Assembly (NCBI RefSeq): GCF_026015295.1
Contig: NZ_JAPDUW010000001.1
Coordinates: 3,123,501 to 3,187,500, forward strand
Reading direction: 5' to 3'
DNA: 64,000 nucleotides
From: Segatella copri
Lineage (GTDB): Bacteria; Bacteroidota; Bacteroidia; Bacteroidales; Bacteroidaceae
The notes under the pieces were generated by a model. It was given only the letters and a program-made list of their open reading frames with translations, was not told the origin of the DNA and searched no databases. A program made the translations under genes and the position numbers. Shown piece after piece: positions 33,575 through 42,764 of this stretch. Each line of letters begins with the position of its first letter. Position 1 is the stretch's first letter.

Positions 33575-36214
33575 ATGGACATAGACAAAAATAGAAGAAT
33601 CGGTCTTACCGATGAACAAGTTAAACAGAGTAGGGAGCAGCATGGCAAGAACGTGCTCACCCCTCCTCAACGTACTTCATTATGGAAATTGTATTTGGAT
33701 AAATATCGCGACCCGATTATCCAGATACTTCTTGTGGCGGCTTTCGTATCCCTCATCCTTGCTTTTATCGAAAAGAATTTCATGGAGACCATCGGTATCT
33801 TCGTGGCTGTTTTCCTTGCTACTACCGTAGGTTTCTATTTTGAGCGCGATGCTGCCAAGAAGTTTAATCTGCTCACGGCGCTCAGCGAAGAGCAGCCGGT
33901 AAAGGTGCGCCGCAATGGTAAGGTGATGGAGATTCCGCGCCACGATGTGGTGGTGGGAGATGTAGTGCTTGTGGAAGTGGGCGACGAGGTGCCTGCCGAT
34001 GGAGAACTCATCGTCTGCAACGACCTGCAGATTAATGAATCTGCCCTTACGGGCGAACCTGTTGCCGAGAAATCTCTGGAAGGCGGTGGCGATGGAGCCT
34101 ATCCTCGCAACGTCATCCTCCGTTCTACCATGGTGATGAATGGCAGGGGCGAGTTCGTGGTTACTGCCGTGGGCGATGCTACCGAGATTGGTAAGGTGGC
34201 GAAGAAATCTACTGAGCAGACTTCGGTGGAGACACCGCTTCACATGCAGCTCGATAAGTTGGCGAAGATGATTTCCAAGGTAGGCTCTGTAGTATCAGTG
34301 GCAGCCTTCTTCATCTTCCTGATTCACGATATCCTCACCAATCCGGCATGGGGCGGCAAGGATTATTTCTATATGGCAGAAATCGTGCTGAAATACTTCA
34401 TGATGGCTGTTACCCTGATTGTGATGGCGGTGCCGGAGGGATTGCCGATGGCGATTACCCTTTCTCTGGCGCTCAACATGCGAAGAATGCTGAAGTCGAA
34501 CAATCTGGTGCGCAAGCTCCATGCCTGCGAAACCATGGGTGCCGTTACCGTGATCTGTACCGATAAAACCGGTACGCTTACCCAGAACAAGATGCAGGTG
34601 AGTGCCCTGGAACTCAAGCAGGGCGATGAGGCGCTGCTCGATACTGCCATTTCCCTCAACTCTACAGCCGAGTTGAATGACGGCAAACCTATCGGAAACC
34701 CTACCGAGTCGGCTCTCCTGCTCTGGCTCAATGCCCAGGGCAAGGATTATGAAGAACTCCGCAAGCAGGTGAATGTGCTCAAGCAGTTGCCTTTCTCTAC
34801 TGAGAGAAAGATGATGGCAACCTTGGCAGAAGTTGATGGCGAGACCTATCTCTTCGTGAAGGGTGCGCCTGAAATCGTGATGAAGAAATGCATCATCGAA
34901 GATAGAATGCAGAGACAGTCAGCCGAAGAACTCGATGAGTGGCAGCATAAGGCGATGAGAACCCTGGCGTTCGCCTATAAGAAGATAGAAGCTTCTATCA
35001 TGAGAACTTCCAGAACCTCTACTGCCGAAGTGGTAGCACTTCTCGATGCCAACGACCTTCAGTTGCAGGCCATTGCAGCCATTGCCGATCCTATCCGTCC
35101 GGATGTTCCTGCTGCCGTGCAGGAGTGCCGCCATGCGGGTATCGAGGTGAAGGTGGTTACGGGTGATACGGCTGCCACCGCCTTGGAGATAGGCAAGCAG
35201 ATAGGTGTCTTCGAAGATGAACCTGAGAATATCGGAGCAGATGGCTCTCTGACCTCGCTCGACCAGCAGATGATTACGGGCGAACAGTGGGAGGCTCTTT
35301 CTGACGAAGAGGCTTACGAACGGGCAAAGGATATCCGAGTGATGAGCCGTGCCCGTCCTACCGATAAGCAGCGACTGGTGGCCATGCTCCAGAAGCGTGG
35401 CGAGGTGGTTGCCGTTACAGGCGACGGTACCAACGATGCTCCGGCGCTTCACTATGCTCACGTGGGCTTGTCGCTGGGTTCGGGAACTTCCGTGGCTAAG
35501 GAGGCTTCGGATATGACCCTGCTCGATGATTCGTTCAAGTCTATCGCCAATGCCGTGATGTGGGGACGCTCGCTCTATCGCAACCTGCAGCGCTTCCTCT
35601 TCTTCCAGTTGGTAGTAAACGTGGCAGCCCTCCTGCTGGTGCTTGGCGGTTCTGTCATCGGAACCGAGATGCCGTTGACGGTAACTCAGATTCTCTGGGT
35701 GAACCTTATCATGGATACCTTCGCAGCCTTGGCACTTGCCTCATTGCCTCCATCTCACGAGGTGATGAAGGATAAACCACGCAAGGCATCCGATTTCATC
35801 ATCAACAAGAGCATCGGTTTCGGCATTCTGTTCTGCGGCATCGTCTTCTTCCTCGTGATGTTTGCCCTGCTGGTTTACTGTGAGCGCAGAGGCAAGGGTG
35901 GCGTAGATGTGCATGAGCTGACCATGTTCTTTACCACCTTCGTGATGATACAGTTCTGGAACCTCTTCAATGCCAAGGCGCTGATGAGCCATCATACTGC
36001 TTTCCGCCATTTCCTGAAGGATAAGGGAATGATTCTGGTGCTTGTACTGGTATTGGTGGGTCAGTGGATAATCGTAACCTTTGGTGGCGAAATGTTCCGC
36101 ACCACACCATTGTCGCTCTACGAGTGGCTGCTCATCATCGGCTCAACCTCCGTTGTACTTTGGGCGGGCGAGCTGTGGAGAACTTTTAAGAGAATGATAG
36201 CAAAGAGAAGATAA
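33575..36214 (+). CDS. calcium-translocating P-type ATPase (PMCA-like P2 type)
   Basis: Start at MDIDKNRRIGLTDEQVKQSR; 879 residues. The N-terminal cation-ATPase domain is followed by the actuator loop with ALTGEP. The ion-site motif in M4, VMAVPEGLPMAITLSLAL (PEGLP), is typical of Ca2+ P2B pumps. Then come phosphorylation site CDKTGTLTQNKM, nucleotide site KGAPEIVM, hinge VTGDGTNDAPALHYAHVGLSLG and C-terminal M5-M10 with QILWVNLIMDTFAALALA. Likely exports Ca2+ (or another divalent cation) from the cytosol; no calmodulin region. It precedes ribF by 25 bp. Confidence 0.93.
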   Translation: MDIDKNRRIGLTDEQVKQSREQHGKNVLTPPQRTSLWKLYLDKYRDPIIQILLVAAFVSLILAFIEKNFMETIGIFVAVFLATTVGFYFERDAAKKFNLLTALSEEQPVKVRRNGKVMEIPRHDVVVGDVVLVEVGDEVPADGELIVCNDLQINESALTGEPVAEKSLEGGGDGAYPRNVILRSTMVMNGRGEFVVTAVGDATEIGKVAKKSTEQTSVETPLHMQLDKLAKMISKVGSVVSVAAFFIFLIHDILTNPAWGGKDYFYMAEIVLKYFMMAVTLIVMAVPEGLPMAITLSLALNMRRMLKSNNLVRKLHACETMGAVTVICTDKTGTLTQNKMQVSALELKQGDEALLDTAISLNSTAELNDGKPIGNPTESALLLWLNAQGKDYEELRKQVNVLKQLPFSTERKMMATLAEVDGETYLFVKGAPEIVMKKCIIEDRMQRQSAEELDEWQHKAMRTLAFAYKKIEASIMRTSRTSTAEVVALLDANDLQLQAIAAIADPIRPDVPAAVQECRHAGIEVKVVTGDTAATALEIGKQIGVFEDEPENIGADGSLTSLDQQMITGEQWEALSDEEAYERAKDIRVMSRARPTDKQRLVAMLQKRGEVVAVTGDGTNDAPALHYAHVGLSLGSGTSVAKEASDMTLLDDSFKSIANAVMWGRSLYRNLQRFLFFQLVVNVAALLLVLGGSVIGTEMPLTVTQILWVNLIMDTFAALALASLPPSHEVMKDKPRKASDFIINKSIGFGILFCGIVFFLVMFALLVYCERRGKGGVDVHELTMFFTTFVMIQFWNLFNAKALMSHHTAFRHFLKDKGMILVLVLVLVGQWIIVTFGGEMFRTTPLSLYEWLLIIGSTSVVLWAGELWRTFKRMIAKRR

Positions 36215-36239
36215 CCCATAGGGGATTCTTCTGAAATGA

Positions 36240-37196
36240 ATGTTAAAGACAGTCCTTATGAATACAATACATTATAACGATATCGTGCAGTTGCCGCCTT
36301 GTGTGGCAACGATTGGTTTCTTCGATGGAGTGCATCGGGGACATCAGTTCCTGATTCATCATCTCGTAGAGACGGCACGAAAGGAAGGCTTGCAATCTAC
36401 CGTCATCACCTTCGATGCGCATCCCCGCAAGGTATTGCAGGCAGATTATCAGCCAGAGATGCTGAGCACGCTCGATTCCAAGCTGCTGCTGCTTTCGAAG
36501 ACGGAAGTGGATAATGCTGTGGTGCTGCATTTCGACAAGGCGATGGCTGCCATGTCGGCAAGAGAGTTCATGCAGCAGGTGCTCCACGACCATCTCAACG
36601 TAAGGAAACTCTTCATCGGCTACGACCATCGCTTCGGTCACAACCGCGAGGAGACTTTCGAAGATTACGTGCGCTACGGCAAGGAGATGGGCATCGAGGT
36701 AATCAGGAACGAAGCCTTCCAGATAGATGGCATCAACATCTCTTCTTCCGTCATCCGCTCTTTCCTGAAAGAGGGAGAAGTGGAGATGGCAGCCCGGTGC
36801 CTCGGATTCCCTTACACCCTCATCGGAAAGGTGGTGAATGGATTCCATGAAGGCAGAAAGCTCGGTTTCCCTACTGCCAATCTCGACATCTCTCACTTCG
36901 GACAGCTGATTCCTGCCCCTGGTGTCTATGCCGTAAGGGTAAGACTGGAGAATACGGTGGAATGGAAGCGGGGAATGATGAATGTGGGCAATCGCCCAAC
37001 CTTCAATGGCAGACAACTGACGCTAGAGACGCACATCTTCAATTTCGACGGGGATATTTATGACCAGCTCTTGCTCGTAAGCTTCGTGAAGCGAATAAGG
37101 GGCGAACAGAAGTTTGACAGTCCCGAGGAGTTGGCGGCGCAGCTGAAAGAGGATGAGCAGACCGTGCTGGATCTCTTTGAAAAGGAAGCGGAATGA
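36240..37196 (+). CDS. ribF: bifunctional riboflavin kinase / FAD synthetase
   Basis: 318 residues; makes FMN and FAD from riboflavin. The N-terminal nucleotidyltransferase domain shows VATIGFFDGVHRGHQFLIHH (the GxFDGxHxGH motif) and later FIGYDHRFGHNR, with the ISSSVIRSFL signature. The C-terminal kinase domain has KVVNGFHEGRKLGFPTANL and GMMNVGNRPTF, ETHIFNFDGDIYDQ. An alternative ATG six codons downstream (MNTIHYND) is possible. Located between the ATPase and the CPBP protease genes on the same strand; FMN supply links only loosely to the flavin reductase at 19881. Confidence 0.95.
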   Translation: MLKTVLMNTIHYNDIVQLPPCVATIGFFDGVHRGHQFLIHHLVETARKEGLQSTVITFDAHPRKVLQADYQPEMLSTLDSKLLLLSKTEVDNAVVLHFDKAMAAMSAREFMQQVLHDHLNVRKLFIGYDHRFGHNREETFEDYVRYGKEMGIEVIRNEAFQIDGINISSSVIRSFLKEGEVEMAARCLGFPYTLIGKVVNGFHEGRKLGFPTANLDISHFGQLIPAPGVYAVRVRLENTVEWKRGMMNVGNRPTFNGRQLTLETHIFNFDGDIYDQLLLVSFVKRIRGEQKFDSPEELAAQLKEDEQTVLDLFEKEAE

Positions 37197-37246
37197 TAGC
37201 GAGAATGCTATTAACTATAAACGATTAATTATAAACAGTAAAAGCA

Positions 37247-38080
37247 ATGGCAAAGATTAATTTAAAGAGAGGTTTGACGGATATCGTCCTCTACCTGATT
37301 ATATTTATAGTAGTACAGATTATCGTGATGTATGCTGGTGCAGGAATCTGGGCGGGCATTAAGGGCGAAGGTTACCAGGCAACGCTCCTGGCTATCAGTT
37401 CGGGCAGCAATCCTATCCTGATGGCGCTTACCTCAGCGTTCAGCAACGTTATCACCCTCGTCATCTTCCTGAAGACGAAGTGGACACCGCTGACCCGCGA
37501 TTATCTGCTTTCCAAGCCTTGGGCAACGCTTCTCTGGGTGGCATTGTTCTCTCTGGGAACCATCATTCCTCTGGAGTTCATATATGAGCAGATAGGCATC
37601 GAGATGGACGAGAATGCCGAGCAGATACTCGCATCGCTCATGAAGGAGCCTTGGGGCTATGTGGCTATCGGCGTTCTGGCGCCTTTTGCTGAGGAGGTTG
37701 TGTTCCGTGGAGCCATTCTCCGCACCCTGCTGGGTCTTATGAGCAAGAAGAACCATTGGGTAGCCATCATGATTTCGGCTGCCATCTTCGGTCTGGCTCA
37801 CGCCAACGTAGCGCAGTTTATCAATGCCCTCCTGCTGGGCTTACTCCTGGGTTGGATGTATTATCGCACCAAGAGTCTTGTTCCGGGCATCCTGCTCCAC
37901 TGGGTGACTAATACGATGGCGTATGTCCTATCCAATATCATGCCTCAGAGCGATGGCAAGCTCATCGACCTCTTCCATGGCGATGAGAAAACCATGTATT
38001 ATGCCATAGGCTTCTCTCTCTGCATCATGATTCCAAGTTTCATACAGCTGGTTATCAGATTAAAGAAGGTGAAGGCTTAA
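37247..38080 (+). CDS. CPBP family intramembrane metalloprotease
   Basis: 277 residues with seven or so hydrophobic segments. The family motifs are clear: EEVVFRGAIL (motif 1, EExxxR), later FGLAHANVAQFI (motif 2, FxxxH) and LVPGILLHWVTNTMAY (motif 3, HxxxN). These are Rce1/Abi-type membrane proteases; bacterial members may process prenylated or other peptides, or act in bacteriocin immunity. The substrate is unknown. It is preceded by a gap rich in TTAACTATAAAC-like words and followed by a terminator at 38098. Confidence 0.92.
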   Translation: MAKINLKRGLTDIVLYLIIFIVVQIIVMYAGAGIWAGIKGEGYQATLLAISSGSNPILMALTSAFSNVITLVIFLKTKWTPLTRDYLLSKPWATLLWVALFSLGTIIPLEFIYEQIGIEMDENAEQILASLMKEPWGYVAIGVLAPFAEEVVFRGAILRTLLGLMSKKNHWVAIMISAAIFGLAHANVAQFINALLLGLLLGWMYYRTKSLVPGILLHWVTNTMAYVLSNIMPQSDGKLIDLFHGDEKTMYYAIGFSLCIMIPSFIQLVIRLKKVKA

Positions 38081-38097
38081 GAGATAAATAAACGAGT

Positions 38098-38127
38098 AAA
38101 AAGGTTACCTGGATGGGTAGCCTTTTT
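38098..38127 (+). terminator. terminator after the CPBP gene
   Basis: AAAAAGGTTACC / GGGTAGCCTTTTT with a 5-nt loop, ending in T6. Confidence 0.8.
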
Positions 38128-38160
38128 TCAGATATATAACCGGATAGATAAGTAGATTTT

Positions 38161-39057
38161 ATGAAGATTATAGAAAGCAGTATCATAGGAAAGAAGAGCC
38201 CTGAGGCTTGTGAGGATGGAATGGTAGTTACCGATGATTTCATCGCTGTGATTGATGGCAGTACGAGCAAGACGCCGAAGCATCTCAATCCTGATATGAA
38301 GAACGGAAGATACGCCATGATGCTTATCTCGGAATATATCCGGGAGGAACTGAAGGCGGATGCCTCGGTAGATGAATTCTGCCAGGGCGTAACGGCGTAT
38401 ATATATAATAAGGTGTATGAAAAGCTTGGGGTGGAAGAGCGGTTGAAGGAGCATCCGGAAGAGCGCCTTACCGCCTCGGCTATCCTTTATAGCCGGACAA
38501 GGAATGAAGTATGGATGGTGGGCGATTGCCAGGCAATCATCGCCGGAAAGCTTTATGAGAACGGCAAGCCTTATGAGCAGGAGATTGCCCGGAAACGAGT
38601 AGAACTGATAGCGCAGGGCCTTTCGCCTGCTGAGGCTAGAAAGCAGATAGAGCCATTATTGATCGAGGCGATGCTTTCCGGGCAGAACCAGACCTATACG
38701 GTTATTGATGGATTTCCTATCTATCGGGAGGGAGTGAAGGTCGTTTCGGTTTCAGATTCCAGTTCTGTTCAGGATTCTGTTTCATCATCAGATTCTTGTT
38801 CTGTTCAAGATCCTGTTTCCTGCTCAGGCTCCGCTTCTGCATCAGATACAATTCCATCTTCTTCCTCCGAGATAGTATTGGCGAGCGATGGCTATCCGTT
38901 CCTGAAGCCAACCTTGGCAGCGAGCGAGGCGGCATTGGCAGAGCAGATTGCCAACGACCCTCAGAACATCCGTTCCTTTATCGCCACCAAGGGCATCGTA
39001 GAGGGCAATAAGAGCTTTGATGATAGAACTTATATTCGATTGGTTTATTGCCAGTAA
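38161..39057 (+). CDS. PP2C-like phosphatase domain protein with Ser-rich insert
   Basis: 298 residues. The PP2C-like framework is seen in EACEDGMVVTDDFIAVIDGS (the D-G metal motif region), TASAILYSRTRNEVWMVGDC (the GDS/GDC strand), IVLASDGYPFLKPTL (LxSDG) and a final FDDRTYIRL (DDxT). This arrangement is found in a stand-alone family resembling serine/threonine phosphatases. Between residues ~199 and 238 lies a low-complexity run of Ser, Asp and Val (e.g. SSSVQDSVSSSDSC), coded by degenerate repeats, just before the LASDGY strand. The insert is not typical of PP2C and may vary in length. No kinase partner is nearby. Confidence 0.8.
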   Translation: MKIIESSIIGKKSPEACEDGMVVTDDFIAVIDGSTSKTPKHLNPDMKNGRYAMMLISEYIREELKADASVDEFCQGVTAYIYNKVYEKLGVEERLKEHPEERLTASAILYSRTRNEVWMVGDCQAIIAGKLYENGKPYEQEIARKRVELIAQGLSPAEARKQIEPLLIEAMLSGQNQTYTVIDGFPIYREGVKVVSVSDSSSVQDSVSSSDSCSVQDPVSCSGSASASDTIPSSSSEIVLASDGYPFLKPTLAASEAALAEQIANDPQNIRSFIATKGIVEGNKSFDDRTYIRLVYCQ

Positions 39058-39114
39058 ATAAAAAACCGCAGGTTTATTTATTAGCAATAAACAAAAATGG
39101 CTGATTCCGCCAGA

Positions 39115-39241
39115 AAAAAATAACACGGACAAATTGAATTTGTCCGGTTTGTTTGGAGGCTTGTAATATCCCAATAATCAGTAGATTATGAGCGTTCGGA
39201 CAATTTGTCCGGACAAATTCAATTTGTCCGTGTTATTTTTT
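39115..39241. repeat. 127-bp element with perfect 33-bp inverted ends
   Basis: Left arm 39115-39147 and right arm 39209-39241 are exact reverse complements, starting AAAAAATAACACGGACAAAT. Each arm contains a near-palindrome CGGACAAATT...AATTTGTCCG, and a third copy of the motif (CGGACAATTTGTCCG) lies at 39197-39211, overlapping the start of the right arm. It could be a MITE-like element or an elaborate bidirectional terminator (poly-A and poly-T edges). Confidence 0.8.
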
Positions 39242-39364
39242 AGCATGAAATGACAAGTAATGGCAAGGATTTCTATCCGGCAAGCGATGTGTTCCCAAGA
39301 AGAAAACAATGACTTCTGCCCCGAGAAACGGTGAGTTCTGGAGGAGAAAACTATGAGTTATTTT

Positions 39365-39406
39365 CTTTAACATAAAGCTCTAAAGCAGCCAAAGGAGAAT
39401 AAGAGA
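39365..39406 (+). repeat. candidate attL of the mobilizable element
   Basis: A 42-bp block beginning CTTTAACATAAAGC and ending AATAAGAGA matches 50516-50557 at 37 of 42 positions in the same orientation. It lies 253 bp upstream of the first integrase. Confidence 0.5.
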
Positions 39407-39440
39407 GGTTGGAACGTAAACAGTTGGGAATGAGTAGATT

Positions 39441-39566
39441 TGCACAAAGTTGCCAAATCGGCATAAAGCAAGCGAGTGAGGAATATTGAAGTAGTTCAGT
39501 TACTAAATCGTGAGCCACAGTTACCTATGCAAAGCAGGTAACAATGCGGAAAGGCAACTTTGTGCA
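39441..39566. repeat. 14-bp inverted repeat in the integrase leader
   Basis: TGCACAAAGTTGCC (39441-39454) and GGCAACTTTGTGCA (39553-39566) are perfect complements. GTTACC...GGTAAC pairs inside. It could be arm-type recombinase sites or a leader structure. Confidence 0.6.
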
Positions 39567-39629
39567 TCAACGGATTTCATTGCGCTGATTCTCAATGTTT
39601 TGCGTATCAATGAACGCTTACAAAATGAT

Positions 39630-39637
39630 TATATTTG
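39630..39637 (+). promoter_or_regulatory. -7 box of the integrase operon
   Basis: TATATTTG, 22 bp before the ATG at 39659. Confidence 0.6.
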
Positions 39638-39658
39638 CACACTCAAAATGTAAGCGTT

Positions 39659-40891
39659 ATGAAAATCGAAAAATTCAAGGTGTTGCTCTACCTAAAAAAG
39701 AGCGGAATGGACAAGAATGGAAAAGCTCCCATCATGGGACGCATCACGGTGAACAGGACTATGGCGCAGTTCTCCTGCAAGTTGTCTTGCACTCCATCGC
39801 TTTGGAATCCTCGTGCCAGCCGATTGGAGGGCAAGAGCAAGGAAGCCGTGGAAACCAACAAGGACATCGAGCAGTTGTTGCTTTCCATCCAAAAGGCTTT
39901 CGATGTGCTTGTGGAAAAGAGAACGGACTTCGAGGCTAAGGATGTCAAGGAGGCTTTGCAGGGCAGCGTCAAGACACAGACCACCCTTCTCTCCTTCGTG
40001 GACGAGCATATCAGTGAACTCAGCACCCATGAGGGCATCGATATGTCGAAGAGCAGTGTCTGGACTTACAGAAAGATTCGCAAGAATCTCGCTGAGTTCA
40101 TCGGGGAGAAGTATAGGTTGACTGATTTGGCTTTCGGACAGCTGACCGAGCCTTTCATCAGTGACTTTCACCATTACTTGCTTGACGAGAAAGGCTTTTC
40201 ATCAGGAACCATCACCATCTATGTGTCGCTCTTCAAGAAGATGTGCCGCATTGCCTTTGAGCGAGGCTTGTGCAAGAACCTGCTGTTCGCCCATTATCGG
40301 GTTGGCACTCCAAGGGTTACGACACCCAAGGCTCTCAGCATGTCTGATTTCATAAAAATCCGTGATGTGGAACTGCCCGAAGACAAGCCGAGACTATCCG
40401 TTAGCCGTGACCTGTTTCTTTTCGCCTGCTATGCAGGAACAGCCTTCATAGACACCGTTTCCATCACGAAAGCCAATGTCAAGGTGTTGGAGGATGGTGA
40501 CAAATGGCTCATCTATAACCGCAAGAAGACCGGAACACTTGCCAGGGTGAAACTCCTGCCCGAGGCGTTGGAGCTGATGGCGAAATACGAGGACGGGGCA
40601 AGAGATACCCTTTTCCCATTGCTGAGCACGAATCGTGTTCGTATCGATCTCATCACCATCTGCAAGTTGGCGGAAACGAGCAAGACCTATTCCTACCATT
40701 CGGGACGACACTCGTTCGCCAGCCTCATTACGCTGGAGGCTGGTGTGCCGATGGAGACCATCTGCAAGATGCTCGGTCACAAGGATGTGAAGATGACGCA
40801 GCGGTATGCGAGAGTAACCCAAAAGAAGCTGTTTGAGGACATGGACAAGTTCATCGCTGCAACCGAGAAGGACTTTATTCTCGCATTATGA
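39659..40891 (+). CDS. tyrosine recombinase/integrase 1
   Basis: Start at MKIEKFKVLLYLKKS (39659); 410 residues. The N-terminal arm-binding region (Arm-DNA-bind_5 type, MGRITVNRTMAQFS) is followed by a SAM-like core-binding domain (residues ~110-200, LLSFVDEHISEL) and the catalytic domain. Catalytic residues: R in the LFLFACYAGTAFID region, K in the beta-hairpin IYNRKKTGTLARVKL, H-x-x-R in SYHSGRHSFASL, H in MLGHKDVKMTQRYA, with the nucleophile Tyr in QRYARV. It ends 64 bp before a second recombinase. Paired recombinases are a hallmark of Bacteroidetes mobilizable transposons. Confidence 0.95.
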   Translation: MKIEKFKVLLYLKKSGMDKNGKAPIMGRITVNRTMAQFSCKLSCTPSLWNPRASRLEGKSKEAVETNKDIEQLLLSIQKAFDVLVEKRTDFEAKDVKEALQGSVKTQTTLLSFVDEHISELSTHEGIDMSKSSVWTYRKIRKNLAEFIGEKYRLTDLAFGQLTEPFISDFHHYLLDEKGFSSGTITIYVSLFKKMCRIAFERGLCKNLLFAHYRVGTPRVTTPKALSMSDFIKIRDVELPEDKPRLSVSRDLFLFACYAGTAFIDTVSITKANVKVLEDGDKWLIYNRKKTGTLARVKLLPEALELMAKYEDGARDTLFPLLSTNRVRIDLITICKLAETSKTYSYHSGRHSFASLITLEAGVPMETICKMLGHKDVKMTQRYARVTQKKLFEDMDKFIAATEKDFILAL

Positions 40892-40955
40892 ACAAGGCTT
40901 TCAACTTTTCTTTTTACAGTTTCAACTACATTATTATATTATAAGGACAACAACT

Positions 40956-42167
40956 ATGAGCAGAAGTACATTTTCAATTTTGCCTTACATCAACAGACAG
41001 AAGGTGAAGGCAGACGGAACAGCCAACATACTTTGCCGCATCACCGTTGACGGCAAAAGTGCAGCCATTTCCACAGGCATATCCTGTACCCCACAGGAGT
41101 GGAACGCCAAGAAGGGAGAGGTACGGAACGCAAGGGACAACGGACGATTGGCAAGTTTCCTTGCTGAGGTCAAGGATAAATACAACTCACTTCTTACCAC
41201 CAACGGCATCATCACCGTGGAAATGCTGAAGGCTGTGTTGAAGGACAAGGACACGACAGGAAGGTTCTTGCTGAACTTTGGTGATACCATCGTGGAATGG
41301 TATCGAACCTCAAAAGCCAGACAAACCTTTCTGCACAAGCGGACATGGCAGAAGAACCTGAGAGCCTTTGTCCATTCGTTGGATAAGGACGACATCGCCT
41401 TTGAGGACATAGACGAGAATTTCGGGGAGGAATACAAGCTATTCCTGAAACGAGACCAGGGACGTATCGACAGCTACGTGAACCATTGCCTTCTCTGGCT
41501 GAACATGTTGATGTACAAGGCAGTGGACAGGAGCATTATCCGCTTCAATCCCATAGCCAAGATAGGGTATGAGAAGAAGGCAGCCCCGAAGATGACCCAT
41601 ATCAGCAAGGCAGACTTCATCAAGATGCTCTCTACCCCGATGGCTGACGAGCGAACGGAGCTTGCACGCAGATGTTTCATTTTTGCCTCGCTCACCTCCT
41701 TATCCTATATAGATGTAAAGAAACTGTACCCTCACCATATCAGTGAGAACTCCGAGGGTAGGAAGTTCATCCGCAAGGAAAGAGAGAAGACAGGCGTGGA
41801 GTTCTTCGTGCCACTCCATCCGATAGCCGAGAAGATTCTTTCGCTCTACAATACCACGGACGACAGCAAGCCTGTTTTTCCACTGGGTGAGAAGAAAGAC
41901 ATCTATCTTGATGTGCATACCCTTGGAATGGTGCTTGGCATAAGTAATAAGTTGGGATTCCACGCCAGCCGCCATACATTCGGAGTCTTGATGCTCAACG
42001 AGGACATTCCCATCGGCAGCATAGCCAAGATGATGGGACACGCAGACATTACAAGCACACAGGTCTATGCGCAGGTGACGGAGCAGAAGATTTCAAATGA
42101 CATGGATAAGCTTATTGCCAAGCGAGAAAGGAACAGATTATCGAACGAAAAAACTATTGGAAAATGA
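40956..42167 (+). CDS. tyrosine recombinase/integrase 2
   Basis: Start at MSRSTFSILPYINRQK (40956) with AAGGA before it; 403 residues. It has the same architecture as integrase 1: arm-binding N-terminus (LCRITVDGKSAAISTGISCT), core-binding middle (FVHSLDKDDIAFEDI) and catalytic end. RHT/H motifs are FHASRHTFGVLML and MMGHADITSTQVYAQV, with Tyr in VYA. The sequence is clearly related to but distinct from integrase 1, so they may act as a heteromeric pair or have different roles. It overlaps the next gene by 4 bp (ATGA). Confidence 0.95.
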   Translation: MSRSTFSILPYINRQKVKADGTANILCRITVDGKSAAISTGISCTPQEWNAKKGEVRNARDNGRLASFLAEVKDKYNSLLTTNGIITVEMLKAVLKDKDTTGRFLLNFGDTIVEWYRTSKARQTFLHKRTWQKNLRAFVHSLDKDDIAFEDIDENFGEEYKLFLKRDQGRIDSYVNHCLLWLNMLMYKAVDRSIIRFNPIAKIGYEKKAAPKMTHISKADFIKMLSTPMADERTELARRCFIFASLTSLSYIDVKKLYPHHISENSEGRKFIRKEREKTGVEFFVPLHPIAEKILSLYNTTDDSKPVFPLGEKKDIYLDVHTLGMVLGISNKLGFHASRHTFGVLMLNEDIPIGSIAKMMGHADITSTQVYAQVTEQKISNDMDKLIAKRERNRLSNEKTIGK

Positions 42168-42526
42168 ACAGAGGAGTTATAACTATCAGCGAGAGCGGAA
42201 CGGTATCCATGCCGACCGATACTGTATGGATGACCATGCAGGAGATTGCCGACATGTATAATATATTCGGCTGTTATGTGCGCAAGGCTGTCAAGGCTGT
42301 ATTCAAGGACGGCATTCTGAAAGAGCAGGGTGTACGCCGTCATGTCAGGAAGAACGACCGCATCAGCTATGATGTGTATAGCCTTGAACTCGTCATTGCG
42401 GTAGCCTTCCGTATTGACAGCATTGAGAGCAGAGCCTTTCGGGAGTTCATTATGCAAGCCATCATCAAAAAGCAGACAAGCCGCACTAAACTGGTCTGTA
42501 TCTTTACAGAGAATGCAATGGCATAG
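42164..42526 (+). CDS. RhuM-like / DNA-binding-like protein of the element
   Basis: 120 residues starting at the ATG overlapping the integrase 2 stop, so translation is coupled. MTMQEIADMYNIFGCYVRKA looks like a helix-turn-helix, and DVYSLELVIAVAFRIDS... SRAFREFIMQ resembles the RhuM/virulence-RhuM family. It is shorter than RhuM proper (~300). A regulatory or accessory recombination role is suggested only by position. Confidence 0.6.
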   Translation: MNRGVITISESGTVSMPTDTVWMTMQEIADMYNIFGCYVRKAVKAVFKDGILKEQGVRRHVRKNDRISYDVYSLELVIAVAFRIDSIESRAFREFIMQAIIKKQTSRTKLVCIFTENAMA

Positions 42527-42549
42527 ACCTGCCATAAAGCAACGTTCCT

Positions 42550-42566
42550 TGGAGGCTTTGCGCCTC
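42550..42566 (+). terminator. short hairpin after the integrase operon
   Basis: GGAGGC-TTTGC-GCCTCC, no T-run; possibly a processing or pause hairpin. Confidence 0.4.
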
Positions 42567-42677
42567 CAGCCACTTGGGCGAACCACCGCAGTGTGTTTTA
42601 GCATGGTATTAGATTTATACAGGTAACACAAATGATACCCGGCAAACACGACCAACTCGGTATAGCCAATAAAATGA

Positions 42678-42724
42678 GGCGACAACCTATAACAACCACG
42701 CTCGGTAAGTTATACGTTGTCGCC
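42678..42724. terminator. terminator between convergent gene groups
   Basis: GGCGACAAC / GTTGTCGCC with inner ATAAC / GTTAT, between AAAATGA and TTGTTCATTT. Confidence 0.75.
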
Positions 42725-42764
42725 TTGTTCATTTCACCCCACTCATCAAGGACATGTATTTCTC

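Noticed and set aside
42414..42626. 70-codon ORF over the RhuM-like gene end
   Set aside because: Overlapping frame without motifs; the terminal hairpin lies inside it.
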